Shown piece by piece: positions 22,340-33,893 of a stretch of DNA of 64,000 nt; the stretch's first letter is position 1; each line of letters begins with the position of its first letter. Position numbers and translations under genes: made by a program. The DNA is taken from the NCBI RefSeq assembly GCF_000208745.1, contig NC_030858.1, positions 17,047,470 through 17,111,469 of the forward strand, in the 5' to 3' direction. Below the pieces are notes generated by a model that searched no databases, was not told the origin of the DNA, and worked only from the letters and a program-made list of their open reading frames with translations. Source of the DNA: Theobroma cacao (taxonomy: Eukaryota > Streptophyta > Magnoliopsida > Malvales > Malvaceae).

Positions 22340-23710
22340 TTGATACTCAAACCTCAGTCGATGGCTCGCAAACGATCAAGAAAGGAAAAGGGGAAGACGT
22401 CAATGAGCTCTTCAAAGGCTCAGAAAACTCAAACCCTTGATCCATTTGACATCAACTTCTCCAACAAAAATGAAAAGAAGAACTATGATGATATCTATTC
22501 CTCTAAAAACGTAGCTCATGGAAGAGTAGTTGATTTACACTAGTTTGAGATTGAATTCAACCTTTCGTATACTAAGAATCTTAGGGAGTTAAGGTGGTTT
22601 GATTACTTGATTATGAAAAGATTTGTATATGAAAAGTTAGTTAAGGTCTTTTATTCCAATGGTACCTCCATGTATCGAGGAGAAAATGATAAAGATATTA
22701 TTGATCATGAAGACTCCTTCTTCACCATCTTACTGGAAAGAAGTTCATCATTACTCCCACACTACTACAAACATGTTGAAACTTAAACCTATTATCATAA
22801 ATGCAATCACACACATCACTAAAAAGAATGTAATTTTTGAAACAGAGCTATCTATAGAGTTTTTGGTAGGTCCTATCACCACAACTAAATTTCCTAACAG
22901 TGCCTCTAAGCTAAGTTTAAAATATAGGATTTTACACTTGATAGTGACTCATAAAACATCAGACAATTTAGGTCTAAGCATGCAATTGTGACAGTTGAGG
23001 AGATGTGGTTCATACACCATATTAAAAGAAGAACACCAATTGATCTAGCATAATTCATCTTTAGGGATATGGGTTACTTAGCTAAAGGGTTAAGAAACAA
23101 TTTGGTTTATGGAATGGCAGTATTTAAAATGATTGATCAATGAAGAGTTGAAACCTCAATTGACAAATCTGTAATGTAGAACAAAATTAACTTCTTGGAC
23201 AAATGAGGTATGAGTATAATGCTTCCACAAATAGCTGGCTGAAGAAAACAGGGGAACCAAAAACACTACCTTCACTAAAGAAAATAAGGGTAGCAAAAGC
23301 ACCATCTCTACAAGCTACAACTGCACCTCCTTAACCTTTAGTTGATCCTTCCTTAATGGTCAATCTAGCTTGCCAAGCACCATGTATATCAGAGAAAGCC
23401 TATATTACTTAAGTGGACAATCAACGGAAATTAGTTGAAAAAGGTATCAATACAATTAAGAAAAATATTGAAGAAATTATAGGTGCATATGCTCCAAAAT
23501 ATCAAAACATGTTTGATCATTGCTACTATTTAATCAACAAAGTAAATGCCACCATATTCAAGCTTAAAGAATTAATGGTATAACTTACAGACAATCAAAG
23601 GGAATTGGCTCACAACCAAGAGAAGTTGCATGATAGACTTGACAAACAAGCCTCTACCTTCATTATAAACCTTGATGATGAAAGCTTTGATAGTTCTGAC
23701 TCTGAATAGC
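22340..23710 (+). pseudogene. Decayed retroelement-encoded protein (putative plant transposon protein type)
   Basis: A Lys-rich start at 22361 (MARKRSRKEKGKTSMSSSKAQ) leads to a broken frame with ELRWFDYLIMKRFVYEKLVKVFY, VGPITTTKFPN, MWFIHHIKRRTPIDL and YLAKGLRNNLVYGMA. It ends with helical NQRELAHNQEKLHDRLDKQAS and a stop near 23709. This pattern recalls proteins annotated as putative plant transposon protein and found next to LTR elements; the match is from memory. Several stops and frame changes make it non-functional. Confidence 0.5.
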
Positions 23711-25415
23711 CACACCCCAATCACCAAAACCATAGCATTTGCATACATACTTATAGCATATTTTGTATTTGTTTAATCCATGTTGCTATGCTTGCTAACT
23801 TTTGTATATACTTTCTCTTATTTCTTACCATTTATTTTAAAAGCTTAATTAATTGTGCTATTAATCTTCTTACGTTTTTCCTTGAGCTTTAAAATTGTCT
23901 TCATGCTCTGTTTTCAAACTCTATAATTGAAGCTAGAAAAGTGAGAATTTCACTCATCAAAGTAAGTTTGATCTCATTTTGGTTGGTTTGATTAATTAAT
24001 TTCAAGAAAGAAAGGCTTACTGCCCCTATCAGAGTTTTAAAGTTCCTATGGATTTTTAGTCAAGCATTTAAGTTGAGTTCAAGCTCATTATGACCTTTTT
24101 AAGAGCTATTAAGCTGAAAATGAGCTAAGTAAGTTAAGTTTACTCCCACTTAGCTCAATCTTGAAGCAAGTTAAATATATTAGCACAATTCTAAGAATTT
24201 TGACAATGATAGATCCATAAATTGTCGGTTCATTGAAAGAAGCTTACCAAGGAAAAGAGCAAGCTGAGAAAGAGGATAACTAAGTTGAGTTAAGGTAAGT
24301 GTGATTAAATGGCACACTAATGAGCTATTAAACTTAAGAGTGAATAGCTAAGTATAGCTATGTAAGTTGGGAATTGGGTTAAGAAGTAAAAAGACATAAA
24401 AAGGAGAGTGATCAAGTAAGTTAAATGAAATCATGGCAGTTATGAATTTTAAAATCCTAGGCAAAAACCCAGTTAGAAATATGATGGAGAATTAAGCACA
24501 TTATTGATTTTTATTCTTTGACTGAATGATAGACTACCTTTGGAGCGCTAAGCCTTGTGGACAGGTTTAATCATTTGTGCTAGCTAACACATGGTATAGG
24601 CAAATGCCAAGTGAGTGATATTGCATCCAAATGGTTTTGGGAAAACATGAAATAAGATTTTGAGACTATGATAATATGTAAATGATTTTATAGAAAAGTG
24701 CAGGGAACGAGCTGTTTTAAAATGAATTCTATGATATTATGTGAACCCTAGGTTTGGGCGAATGTTTATACACATAAGTAAATGTGTTGAGATATGAACA
24801 GCTTATGATTGGATGCAATGTTTATGCACATAAGTATGCATTGAGCTATCAATGGTTTATGATTTGATGTGCACTAAGGGGCATGGTAGCTGAGCTACAT
24901 GCCATTTGATATATAATGATTTATGACTAGATGCTATGTTATGTAGATATGATGTTATGTGTTATGTGCTATGAATGATATGTTATGTTTGATGATGCAT
25001 TGGATAGCAGTAGTGGGACTGCAAATACCACTAAGATTATGTAGCCAAAAGTAGGGATTGAAAAATACCATTAGTCTACAAAAAGGTCAGAGTACGCAAT
25101 TAAAATGAGGGTTAAAGTACCTTAAATGTGCATTTAGCCTTGGTGGGGTCTATAATACCACTAAAGATACATGCACGATGATTAAAGATAAGCATGCATT
25201 CTGTTATGAAATTGCAAGTGATGTATGTAACGTTTATGTATGTTACGGTGGGTAAAACCCAATTATTTTAAGGTTTATGTATGCTATGATGGATAAGACC
25301 CAATTGTTTTAAGGTTTATGTATGTTATGATGGGTAAGGTCAAATCCTTTTTAAGGTTTATGCACTGAAGTGGAGAGCCAAGAAAGGTAAATGGCAACTA
25401 AGGTTAATGTGCAGA
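23711..25415. repeat. Probable LTR-derived DNA with short tandem repeats
   Basis: Two ~57-bp units lie at 24749-24862 (ATGTTTATACACATAAGTA…). Three ~42-bp units lie at 25227-25352 (GTTTATGTATG(T/C)TA… each with a CAA(A/T)-rich end). ATACCACT(A/T)A(A/G) recurs at 25030, 25062 and 25143. This looks like the interior of a large LTR on the minus strand whose start is at 27889, but I could not find its other end. Confidence 0.4.
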
Positions 25416-27006
25416 TGATAACTCTATGATATAGAGTTATTCGAACTTAATTTTGATAGTAATTTAGCTAAGTTCTCATAATAATGCATAAAAATTAGTA
25501 AGTTTTATTTAATCATTTTAAGTTAGTTAATTAGGTGAGTCAATCTAATCTTAGTTAAATTTGTGCTTAAATTGATGTTAATGTGCCTAAGATATGTTAT
25601 TTCTGATTAATTTGTTGATTTTGTAGGTGTGCAATTAAATGGGTGAAAAGTTGTCAAGATAATTGTTCATGAGATGCAGACCTTCACTGCACATGTCTTG
25701 GTATTTCAACTATAACTTTCTCTACAAAACTCAAAATGTGGTGATTCTTAGACCATGGGAAAGATAAGAGAAAAAAATACAACTTTCATGTTTACTACTT
25801 CGACCAGTTTGGCCTGGAAAGTGGTCAAAATTCTTGTCATAATTGAAGCACTACAATAGTCCAAGATAGAGGAAGTGAGGCTGCGGCCTTAGAGGAGGTA
25901 GGCCACAGCACCCTGACATGAAATCAATGTTTTGTTCACTTTTAAATGGTCAAGGCCACAGCTTAAGAAGAGGTTGGCCGCGACACAACTGTTGTTGATT
26001 GGAAATCCTTGTTGATTCGGACTTCTTTCTTAACGCAAACTCGAATCCTATTTATGCAACCTATTAGATGTCTTTGAGAAGGACGAAAAACAAAAAATTT
26101 AGAGCTAAGATTCAGCTACAAAATCATTGAAGAAAAAGTCTCATTAGAGCTAAGAAGAAATTGAAGGATTTAAGAAAATTTAGAGATCAAGATTTCAACT
26201 CTTAGAGTTTCTTTATTTTTTTTTGTTTGGTTTCAATTATTAAACTTTATTTTATGATGATTTGTGACATTATGGAGAACTAATTTAGTTATCTAAAATT
26301 ATGATTGAACTCAATATATGGTTTGAATTATTTATCTCTCTTTTGCTCATATTTGATGATTTTAAGTTGTTTATCTTATTCTATTCTTAATTCTTCTAAT
26401 TTCCTTATCTCTAATTAGATGAAATTGGAAACCTAAGTTAAACCTTGACAAAGGAGATTTAGGGTAGATCTTGAATGGAATAGCGTACGATCGAATGGAC
26501 TTAATTGATTAGGTGGTTTGATTTGTATTTAGGATAGACGTACACCTATAAGCCATACATAGCTAAAATTAAAGCATGAACTTAATGAATATTTCTTCAA
26601 TTTAATTTACATAGGCATATAGTAAGTTAATTGGGAGAGATATTTTTATGAGAAACTCAATAGAGACTTGTAAATAATTTAGAACTCTGGGTTAGCAACT
26701 TAATCTATTGAAGTAAGCTAAGAGAGAGATACAATATTCAAATGAAGTATTGAAAGATAGCATAATCTTAAGTCTAATAGTTGATTGAATTTATAAAACA
26801 AATTTGCTAATTAATTTTAGATTATTTTGTTAAATTTAATTTTACTTTTTAATAATTTAAATTTGATTGTTTGAATAAGATTAAGGTGTGTCAATTTTAG
26901 TAATTAACAATAAGAATTAATTTAATTCACAATGGGATCGACACTCTACTTTTCACTATATTGCTTATTTAACGATGCATGCACTTACGTGGATAATTCG
27001 ACAACA
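25416..27006 (+). mobile_element. Solo LTR of the gypsy family seen at 1-5640
   Basis: It begins TGATAACTCTATGATATAG and ends near CGACAACA. Its last ~150 bases match the LTR fragment at 5398-5640 on the opposite strand. No primer-binding site or gag follows, so it is read as a solo LTR. A block at 25745-25864 is shared with the LTR at 17168-19863 and is followed by GGCCGCAGC/GCTGCGGCC inverted motifs at about 25880-25985. I could not match 5-bp flanks, so the borders are approximate. Confidence 0.6.
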
Positions 27007-27889
27007 ACGAAAAATTGATATTGGAAAGGCTTGGATAGTCCTCAAATGGATACATTTGCATAAGATCTCGTACATTAAATCAAAACATCAAGATAGGTTA
27101 GGTAAGATTGAAAAAACCTTCTAGGAAAATTGCCTAATTACTCTCTTAACATTTAAAAATGCATTAGTTGAAATTGTATATGAGTTACAAGCACGGCAAG
27201 AAACTAGAGTTTATGAATGACACCAATGGGCAAGTTTAAGGTTATACAAGTAAGTTTTATTCCCAAATGCATTCATGGATTTGCATAGGAAAACGTGCAT
27301 GTCTTTAAGAAAATAAGCATGGTTTATAAAGTTTTTAAAGTTGTTGCTTATTCCCCTCTATATCCCTCATTAAGTAATTGTACTCACGTTTTCAAATATC
27401 ATGTTTTGTACATTCGATGCTTCCCAAGATATAGACATGCGAAGGATTTGCATACATATTATGGTAGGCTCAATGACTAAGGAATTTAGTAGTATCTTCC
27501 GCACCTTAAAGTCACTCCACCGGTAGCTAGTCGTTTAATTATGTTATGTGACAAGCCATGTGGCCTTGTATGTACAAATGAATGTGGGTTATGGGAAATT
27601 AGTGAATTATCCAATACACATTGATGTAGCCATGTGTTGGTAAATGATAGATAAGTTAATAAAATACTAAATTTTAAGTAACGACAAATGTTTTTGGCGT
27701 AATGTAGAGCTTTGTCTGTATGTTTAAAAAAATGTTATGTATGTCAATTATGCCTTGTGAATCAATGTTAAAGGTTCTCATTATGGACTAAGGAATCAAG
27801 AAAGATAATGAATCTTATGTGGGCTTGGTGGATTACCTCCATCGCGTCCTCGTGCTAGTCATGGCCAAAAACAGGGTCATGACAGCAAC
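27007..27889 (-). repeat. Start of an LTR related to 17168-19863, opposite orientation
   Basis: Read on the minus strand from 27889, the sequence TGTCATGACC…GGCCATGACTAGCAC…CCACCAAGCCCA parallels TGTCACAGCC…GGCCATGACCGGCAC…CCACTAAGCCCA at 17168-17235. The LTR probably continues leftward past the solo LTR at 25416-27006, which would be nested in it. Confidence 0.5.
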
Positions 27890-27986
27890 CTTCACTCAAC
27901 TTTGTAACAATAAATATAGTCTCAAAACACAAAAGATTTCTTTATAATTTTATATTTCAAAATATAAGATTTCTCTTTTTGTAAAA
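27890..27986 (+). repeat. 3' end of a second copia-type LTR
   Basis: AATAAATATAGTCTC…TTATATTTCAAAATATAAG runs into a primer-binding site at 27987. This is the typical transcript-end region of a short copia LTR. The 5' part has been lost or replaced by the junction at 27889. Confidence 0.5.
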
Positions 27987-27998
27987 TGGTATCAAAGC
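27987..27998 (+). other. Primer-binding site (TGGTATCAAAGC)
   Basis: One mismatch to the initiator methionine tRNA complement. It is followed by decayed leader DNA to about 28420, without a recognisable gag. Confidence 0.7.
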
Positions 27999-28661
27999 CA
28001 TCTTAGACGCCGACAATCATCTTTCACACATCGATAGCTTCTGTTTCATGTGTTAATTGTCCATGTATAGACGTTTTCTACCATGCATTCTGCCACATCT
28101 GTATTTTGTATCATGTAGTATCTTCTGCACCTTAAAGTCACTCCAAGTATTCTATCACGTATTTTGACAAGTATTCTACCACGTTTTCTATCATGTATTT
28201 TACTATTTGTTTTATCACATTGATTTGCACTTTCATAAGGTCACTATTTCTCCTCATTTTCACTTCTTGGTTTCGATTTCAATCTTCATTTCTGTTAATT
28301 TTAATTGTGAGATGGAGAAATATAAAATTGTTAGGTCAATTGCAATTGTTTTGATAACAAGTAACCACAATCCATAGGTCTAGGGTATAAAAAGTTTTCT
28401 AATTCGATGCAAACATTGCTATATTGTCACTAGAAAACATCTTTCAGCCATTAGTCGGTTTCAAGACTTAGTTTCTAAATTCAAATTGGCATTTAACATA
28501 CCACCTTGTATTTACCGGGATGTTAAAATAATTGTACAAATTCAGTGAAACAATTAGAATACAATATTATTTGTTGACTAGTTAACTAGTTAGATTACAA
28601 TACTATTAATTTGTTAGAGTTAAACTATGAATAGTATTAGCCATGTGTGAATGTGTGTGTA

Positions 28662-28689
<28 letters not shown>
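27999..28689. other. Decayed copia leader and AT-rich DNA
   Basis: TATTCTA(C/T)CACGT-like phrases recur at 28140-28190. A 30-base stretch at 28118-28147 repeats 27490-27519 with one mismatch. A TA microsatellite lies at 28663-28689. Confidence 0.5.
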
Positions 28690-28693
<4 letters not shown>

Positions 28694-30531
28694 AGCTTTA
28701 AAATTAATATAGTTTTGAAATGATAAAAATGATCAAAATTGGTTGAACTTATTTAAGTGATCCTTAGATATTTCTTGAAGTTATTGAACTCCCATACACA
28801 TGTTTTTCAAATGCTTACAAGCTTAATTGATTTAGTTGTAGAAGTGTTTAACTTACTTGAATAAGTTGTATGACCTCCCTAACGTTTACTTTTAAGATGT
28901 TAAAGTGTTTGGTTTCCAAGATAAGTTCACAAAGCAAAGAGTTTACCTTAAAATATTCAAGAAAGATCAATATTCACAACACCAAGCTTGATTCAAAGTT
29001 GAGATAGAATGAAAAGATCATTTGTAAGCTTATATGTCACAACCACTGGTTTAAAATTGACTTTTGATCTTTGAAACTTGGTCCTACATGCACGAAAGAA
29101 GGAAAAAAGAAGAAAGCCTTGGGTTAAGGATCGACAATGCATCTTGAAACTCGATCCTAAGGTAGAAACCAAGAAAAATGGAAAAAAAAGCTTGAAGGAT
29201 CAACATTGGACAAGCCAAACTCGATCCTAGAAGAAAAAGAGATGAAATTACACAAGTCTCGAAAAGAGGATCAACATACCCTTTAAAAACTCGATCCTAC
29301 AAGCATAAATTTGAAGAAGGAAAAGCTCTGAAGCTCTAAAGGATCGACTCTCATAATCTCAAACTCGATCCTAGATATCTGTTAGACACAGATTCAAAAT
29401 AAAAATGACTAGTTTTTTCTTTGAATCACCTATAATGGCTCTAAACTTTTTCCAAACATAAAAACGACTTCTCTAACACATTTTAAAAGAAAGAAGAATG
29501 GAGAAAAATATCATTTGATTAAGAATAAAAGCAAATGAAGAAAAAGAAGTAAAAGAGAGAGAAACCAAGCTAGAGCAAGTAAATTCAATTCTTCCACCAA
29601 GTCTTTAAGCTTTCTTCTACTATAATTTCATTGTACCTTCATTTCCATCCTTTTAATTATCTTTATCACTATCTTACTCTTCCAACTTTGTACCTATTTA
29701 GCAAAATCCACCTTTTAGAGGTACATATACTTTAATCTTGCAAGAGAGAAAAATACCTTAACCTCCAAAAGGTATTAGTATGGATTGTGCTTGAGCCCGT
29801 AAAAAGGCATTATAAAGCTTGTGCTTGCTCTTTTGAGAAAATATTGTAAAGGTTGTGCTTGCTCCTTTGAAAAAGTATTGTGTGGGTTGTGCTTAAGCTC
29901 ATAAAAAGGCATTGTAAAGGTTATACTTGAGACTTAAAAAGGATTTTTCATAGTGGATTTGAAACTCCTTAGCTTGCTAAGGGAGACGATGTAGTCACCT
30001 ATAAAGATGGTTGAACCTTTATAAATTATTTATACATTTTCTCTCTACCTTTTATTCTTTGAACTTGTGCATTTTACTTTGAAGAGTTTGAAAATTTGTT
30101 TACAACTTGATTACTCATTATTTTGTTTATCAAATGACTTTTGGCATGTTTTAAAGTGAAAACAAAATTTGAGAAACTTGTATTCAAGCTTGGCTTCGTC
30201 AAAAAGTTAAACTTGTGGCAACTTGATTTGTATTCAAACTTGATTTGTTTACAACTTGCTTATTCCTTTCTTACACCTCACTCTTCACATTTGAGGATTC
30301 TAATTTACCTTGAAAATTTTAAGAAATTAGTTTTTCATACTGTTTATTCATTAATTTATCCTTGGAACAATTTGATTGAAAAACACAAATTGAGAAAATT
30401 GCATTTATCTTTTCTTTAATGAAAAAGTTTTTAGATTGCCTTCATTAAAAGTTAATTTGTAAAAAAAAGTTTTTAGAAATCTGATTCACCCACCCCCTCT
30501 TGGATATTTCTGCTTTATTATTGAACCAACA
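28690..30531 (+). mobile_element. Copia-type solo LTR, ~1.84 kb
   Basis: It begins TGTTAGCTTTAA and ends TTGAACCAACA, imperfect inverted ends of the TGTTGGTTCAA type. ATTCACCCACCCCCTCTTGG near the right end is typical of SIRE-like copia LTRs. No primer-binding site follows; instead CA and TA microsatellites start at 30536. At 29045-29380 it holds an AGGATCGA…AACTCGATCCT array. 5-bp flanks do not match, possibly because the left flank is a microsatellite. Confidence 0.65.
29045..29380. repeat. AGGATCGA…TCGATCCT inverted-motif array
   Basis: About five units of ~70 bp, each with AGGATC(G/A)AC near the start and AACTCGATCCTA about 15-20 bases later, for example near 29127/29150, 29200/29220, 29268/29290 and 29339/29362. 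Spacers are purine-rich. Confidence 0.75.
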
Positions 30532-30572
<41 letters not shown>

Positions 30573-30575
30573 ATT
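30532..30575. repeat. (CA)n(TA)n microsatellite
   Basis: About 13 CA units followed by several TA units, directly right of the LTR end. Confidence 0.85.
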
Positions 30576-30639
30576 CACTTCTATAATAATAAATATAACT
30601 TTAGAATATAAGAAATTTCTCTATAACTATATAATTTTG

Positions 30640-31012
30640 AAATGGTCAAAGTGACCCAGGATGTCCTTGTACTATAACATTTTGTTCAATTTAGTCTTTC
30701 TATCCAAAATTTCGTTAATTTAATCTCTATTTTTTGACATTGAGTGCAATTGGGTCCTTGTGAGCAACTTCATCTAAATTGGCTGTTAAAGACACTAATG
30801 TGGTGTTGACATGTCAGACAATGCTGACATGGCTTTAACATGTCAAATATATAAAAAAAATGAGTTAAAAAAATTGGACACGAGGCATTTTTGTACCATG
30901 TCATACGGACCAAATTATACCAAACAGAAAGTATAAGGACTAAATTAAAGAAATTTTAGAGGGACTAAATTGAACTCTATAGTACAAGAACTTCTTGGGT
31001 ACGTTTACCATT
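30640..31012. mobile_element. MITE copy 1 with long inverted ends
   Basis: The left arm (AATGGTCAAAGTGACCC…CCTTGTACTATA…TTCAATTTAGTC) is inverted at the right end (…GACTAAATTGAACTCTATAGTACAAG…GGGTACGTTTACCATT). Arms are about 120-150 bp with mismatches, and the centre is unrelated. A second copy is at 33525-33893. No transposase is present. The superfamily is not determined. Confidence 0.7.
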
Positions 31013-31078
31013 TTTTGTTTCATGTTATATATGGGTATAGGTTGAAATGGTGTATGAAGTGAATGGAACATGAACATA

Positions 31079-31153
31079 ATTTGGACAACTATCAAATGTA
31101 GTAATGTAATTCGTTTGTACTTGAACATAAACCAAATTTTTACACTTTTTGTT
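31079..31153 (-). pseudogene. Duplicated exon fragment of a zinc-finger-like gene
   Basis: The minus strand reads NKKCKN…VQTNY…SCPNY, parallel to NKKCNN…EQTNY…GCPNY at 33178-33254. Sequence to its right continues, after the LTR at 31154-32557, into the same flank as the second copy, so this is a segmental duplicate cut by an LTR. Confidence 0.5.
31149..31153 (+). repeat. Likely target-site duplication (TTGTT)
   Basis: Partner of TTATT at 32558-32562, one mismatch. The duplicate locus at 33240-33270 shows the empty site. Confidence 0.5.
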
Positions 31154-32557
31154 TACTAGTCCCAATGGAGTGCTAAAAGAGGGTAAATAGCACTAAAAAA
31201 AATTTGAAAGAAACTCTTAAGTTTGAAAAACTTTTGAATGATTTTGAAATGGAATGTTTAAAATTTGTTAAGGTTAAAAGACACCAAATAAAGAGAATGT
31301 CAAAAAAAATGGACAAAACATAAATGTTTATAGTGATTTAGTCCTCTTAACCTACATCCACTACCTTGATCTCCCAATCAAAGATTTTTCAACCCAACTT
31401 CACTAAACCAGTGAAATTAACAACTTCCACCGAGCTTTTACAAGATGAGCTTCTCACTTAAGCTTTAAGCCCTTACAAGATTCCTTGAGCTTAATCTACT
31501 CCTTAGAGTGCCTCGCACACTGCAAGTAAACAAGGAGTATAGAAAAGATAAAGTACAATTAATCACTTATTTGATCTAAGATGTACAAAGTTTAGCTCAA
31601 TATACTTTTACAAAGATAGGAGTGAAACACACTTAAAAGAGAACTTCTTGACACTTGTTCACTCTAATCTTTCCCTTTAGTGGCTCTCTCATGTAGTTGT
31701 GGCTATTTAAAGCCTTTTTTATACATAAAGGATGAATTCTAGCCATTAGAGATAGTTTAAAAGAAATCTATCAGTTATTTTGTCCTTTAGTGGTTTTGTG
31801 AATCTGGTTAACTGGCTTGTTTAATCGATTAAAGTGAGCTTTAATCAATTAAAATCTTTCTGTCTATCTACCTGTTCTTCAAGTTAATTGATTAATCTAG
31901 GCTTTAACTGATTAAAACCTCTCTATTTCCTCTTTAATTAATTAATCTGATCTTTAATCAATTAAAAACTTCTTGAATTCAAAATTCTTCAAGTGGCACC
32001 CTTCAACGGTTTACTTAAATGTGAATCTTCACTTTGAGGCACTAAAATACCTTATGTTTGAATTTTAATCGATTAAACCCTATGGTTAATCGATTAATTC
32101 TGTTGTAGTATCTCTTCCAGTACCTTTTTAATTGATTAAACCTTGTGTTAAACGATTAGAATCTTTCTGTTTGTCTCAATGAGCCTTCTAGTGTCATTTT
32201 AATCAATTAATTCTTGTGTTAATCAATTAAAATCTTTCTCTCTGTCTCAATGTCTCTTCCAATGTTACTTTAATCGATTATTTCTTGTGTTAATCAATTA
32301 AAGTCTTCTCTAAAGTTTCGAATTTTTCCTTTTAGACGTGATTGATCAATTAAACTGAAATGTTAATTGATTAGACTTCACAAAATGTCCTCTAACTTGC
32401 TTGAAGCACTTTCTTTGGACTTAAGACTTATCTTAGGGCATTTAGGGTGTGAGATAAATAATAATATATCAATTTTACCCCTGCACATTCAAGCAACATA
32501 GTTAGACTTTAAGAATGTGGAATATTTTGCTATCATTAAAAATATATGAAGTCAACA
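31154..32557 (+). mobile_element. Solo LTR, ~1.4 kb, with TTAATCGATTAA palindromes
   Basis: Starts TACTAGTCCCAA, a decayed form of the TGTTGGTCCCAA at 38666, and ends GAAGTCAACA. The unoccupied duplicate at 33178-33310 supports both borders. The body (ATTTATAGT…CCTACATCCACTACCTTGAT…CAATCAAGGATTTTTCAA-like) matches the LTR at 38666. 31810-32380 carries the palindrome array. The open frames are short and meaningless. Confidence 0.7.
31810..32380. repeat. TTTAATCGATTAAA palindrome array
   Basis: About 16 variants of TTAATCGATTAA or TTAATCAATTAA occur, usually in pairs 20-30 bases apart, separated by CTTTCTGTCT…TCTTC-type spacers. Pair-to-pair period is about 60-75 bases. Confidence 0.8.
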
Positions 32558-32870
32558 TTATTTCCCAGTATTAATGGGAAATTAATACAATGATATCATT
32601 TCATGATATATTTTTTCTTGGATTGCATAAATTTATAAACAAGATAAAAGATAGCAGGGTTTCATTTTACAAGCAAAAATTGCATCCAACTACATAAAAC
32701 AGGGTTTCAAGATTTTTATACACTTCATTCACCATTTCAGTCTATAGAGAGGGCCAACATTCCGAACTTTTTCCTTTCTTCACCATGTTACCAAAAAATA
32801 CAAACAGAAGAATAACCAAAGAAAAAATCACAGCAAACTTAAAAACATTATTTTATCCCTTTCTTTTTTT
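32558..32870. repeat. Left copy of a local duplication
   Basis: 32585-32635 and 32672-32760 match 33262-33310 and 33400-33500 at roughly 80-90 percent by eye. Confidence 0.7.
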
Positions 32871-33254
32871 TTTCAGCATCTGTTGCACACTTCAATTTTT
32901 CTTGCAAAACTTCGTTTTGAACCCTGAACACATCAGTCTCATTTAAGCTTGCTAGAATTTCAGTTCTCTCCCTCAATACTCTATTTTCAGACATCAATGC
33001 TCAGTTTTCAAACTCTAGCTGCATGATCAACTCACGAGCATGTGGACTATCAATTGGACCATCATGCCAACTAAAAAATCAAAAACCACGAGCAATCTAA
33101 GAAATTGTAAAAAAAATAAACTCATCAACTTTTCACATAAAAAGCCCACATTATTTGAAATCCCAAAAATTACCTTGTAATTTGGACAACCATGGAACGC
33201 AATATTGTAATTGGTTTGCTCTTGAACTATATTGTTACATTTTTTGTTTCCCAT
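32871..33254 (-). pseudogene. Fragment of a GRF-type zinc-finger/coiled-coil gene
   Basis: On the minus strand a first segment at 33178-33254 reads MGNKKCNNIVQEQTNY…FHGCPNYK, then has a GT donor. A second segment at 32871-33065 reads WHDGPIDSPHARELIMQLEFEN (one stop) MSENRVLRERTEILASL and a helical tail with LQEKLKCATDAEKK. The GCPNYK…WHD spacing and the coiled-coil tail recall plant GRF-type zinc-finger proteins. Cysteines are missing, an in-frame stop is present, and the splice frame does not join cleanly, so it is a pseudogene. The family call is tentative. Confidence 0.4.
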
Positions 33255-33524
33255 TACAAATGAGAAGTTAATACAATGATGTCATTTCATGATATATTTT
33301 TTCTTGGATTGCATAAATTAGATCAACAAAACAAAAATTGCATTTCATGATATATTTTTTATACTACAAGCAAAAATTGCATTTAACTATAGTGTTTCAT
33401 ATTATAAGCAAAAATTGCATTCAACTACACAAAATAGGTTTTCAAGATTTCCATACAATTCATACTCCATTTTAGCCCATAGGGAGGACCACTATTCCCA
33501 TATGTAATGTAAAACAAAAACAAT
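33255..33524. repeat. Right copy of a local duplication
   Basis: Second copy of the sequence at 32565-32760. It lacks the LTR insertion and has an extra internal repeat of AAGCAAAAATTGCAT(T) at about 33366 and 33409. Confidence 0.7.
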
Positions 33525-33893
33525 AAAAGTATCTATTAAGTCCCTATACTATAGAGTTTTGTTCAATTTAATCCCTTTATCCAAAATTTCTTTAATTTAA
33601 TCCTTGTACTATACTATTTGGTGTAATTTGGTCATTATGACATGACACTGGAAAGCAATGTAGCCAATTTTTTTAATCCAAATTTTTTTTTATATTTGAT
33701 ATGTTAGTGCCATGTTAGCATCTTTTGATATATCAACGTCTCTAACGATCAATTTAGACGGAATTATTCATAAAGACATAATTGCACACAATATCCAAAT
33801 ACAAGAATTATATTAACAAAATTTTGAATAAACAAATTAAATTGAACAAAATACTATTATACAAAGGCATTCTAAATACTTTGACCGTTTTGA
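33525..33893. mobile_element. MITE copy 2
   Basis: Same family as 30640-31012: left AAGTCCCTATACTATAGAGTT…CAATTTAATCCC, right …AAATTGAACAAAATACTATTATAC…ACTTTGACCGTTTTGAA. The internal GACATG(A/G)C and GTCTCTAACG parts also correspond to the first copy. Confidence 0.7.
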
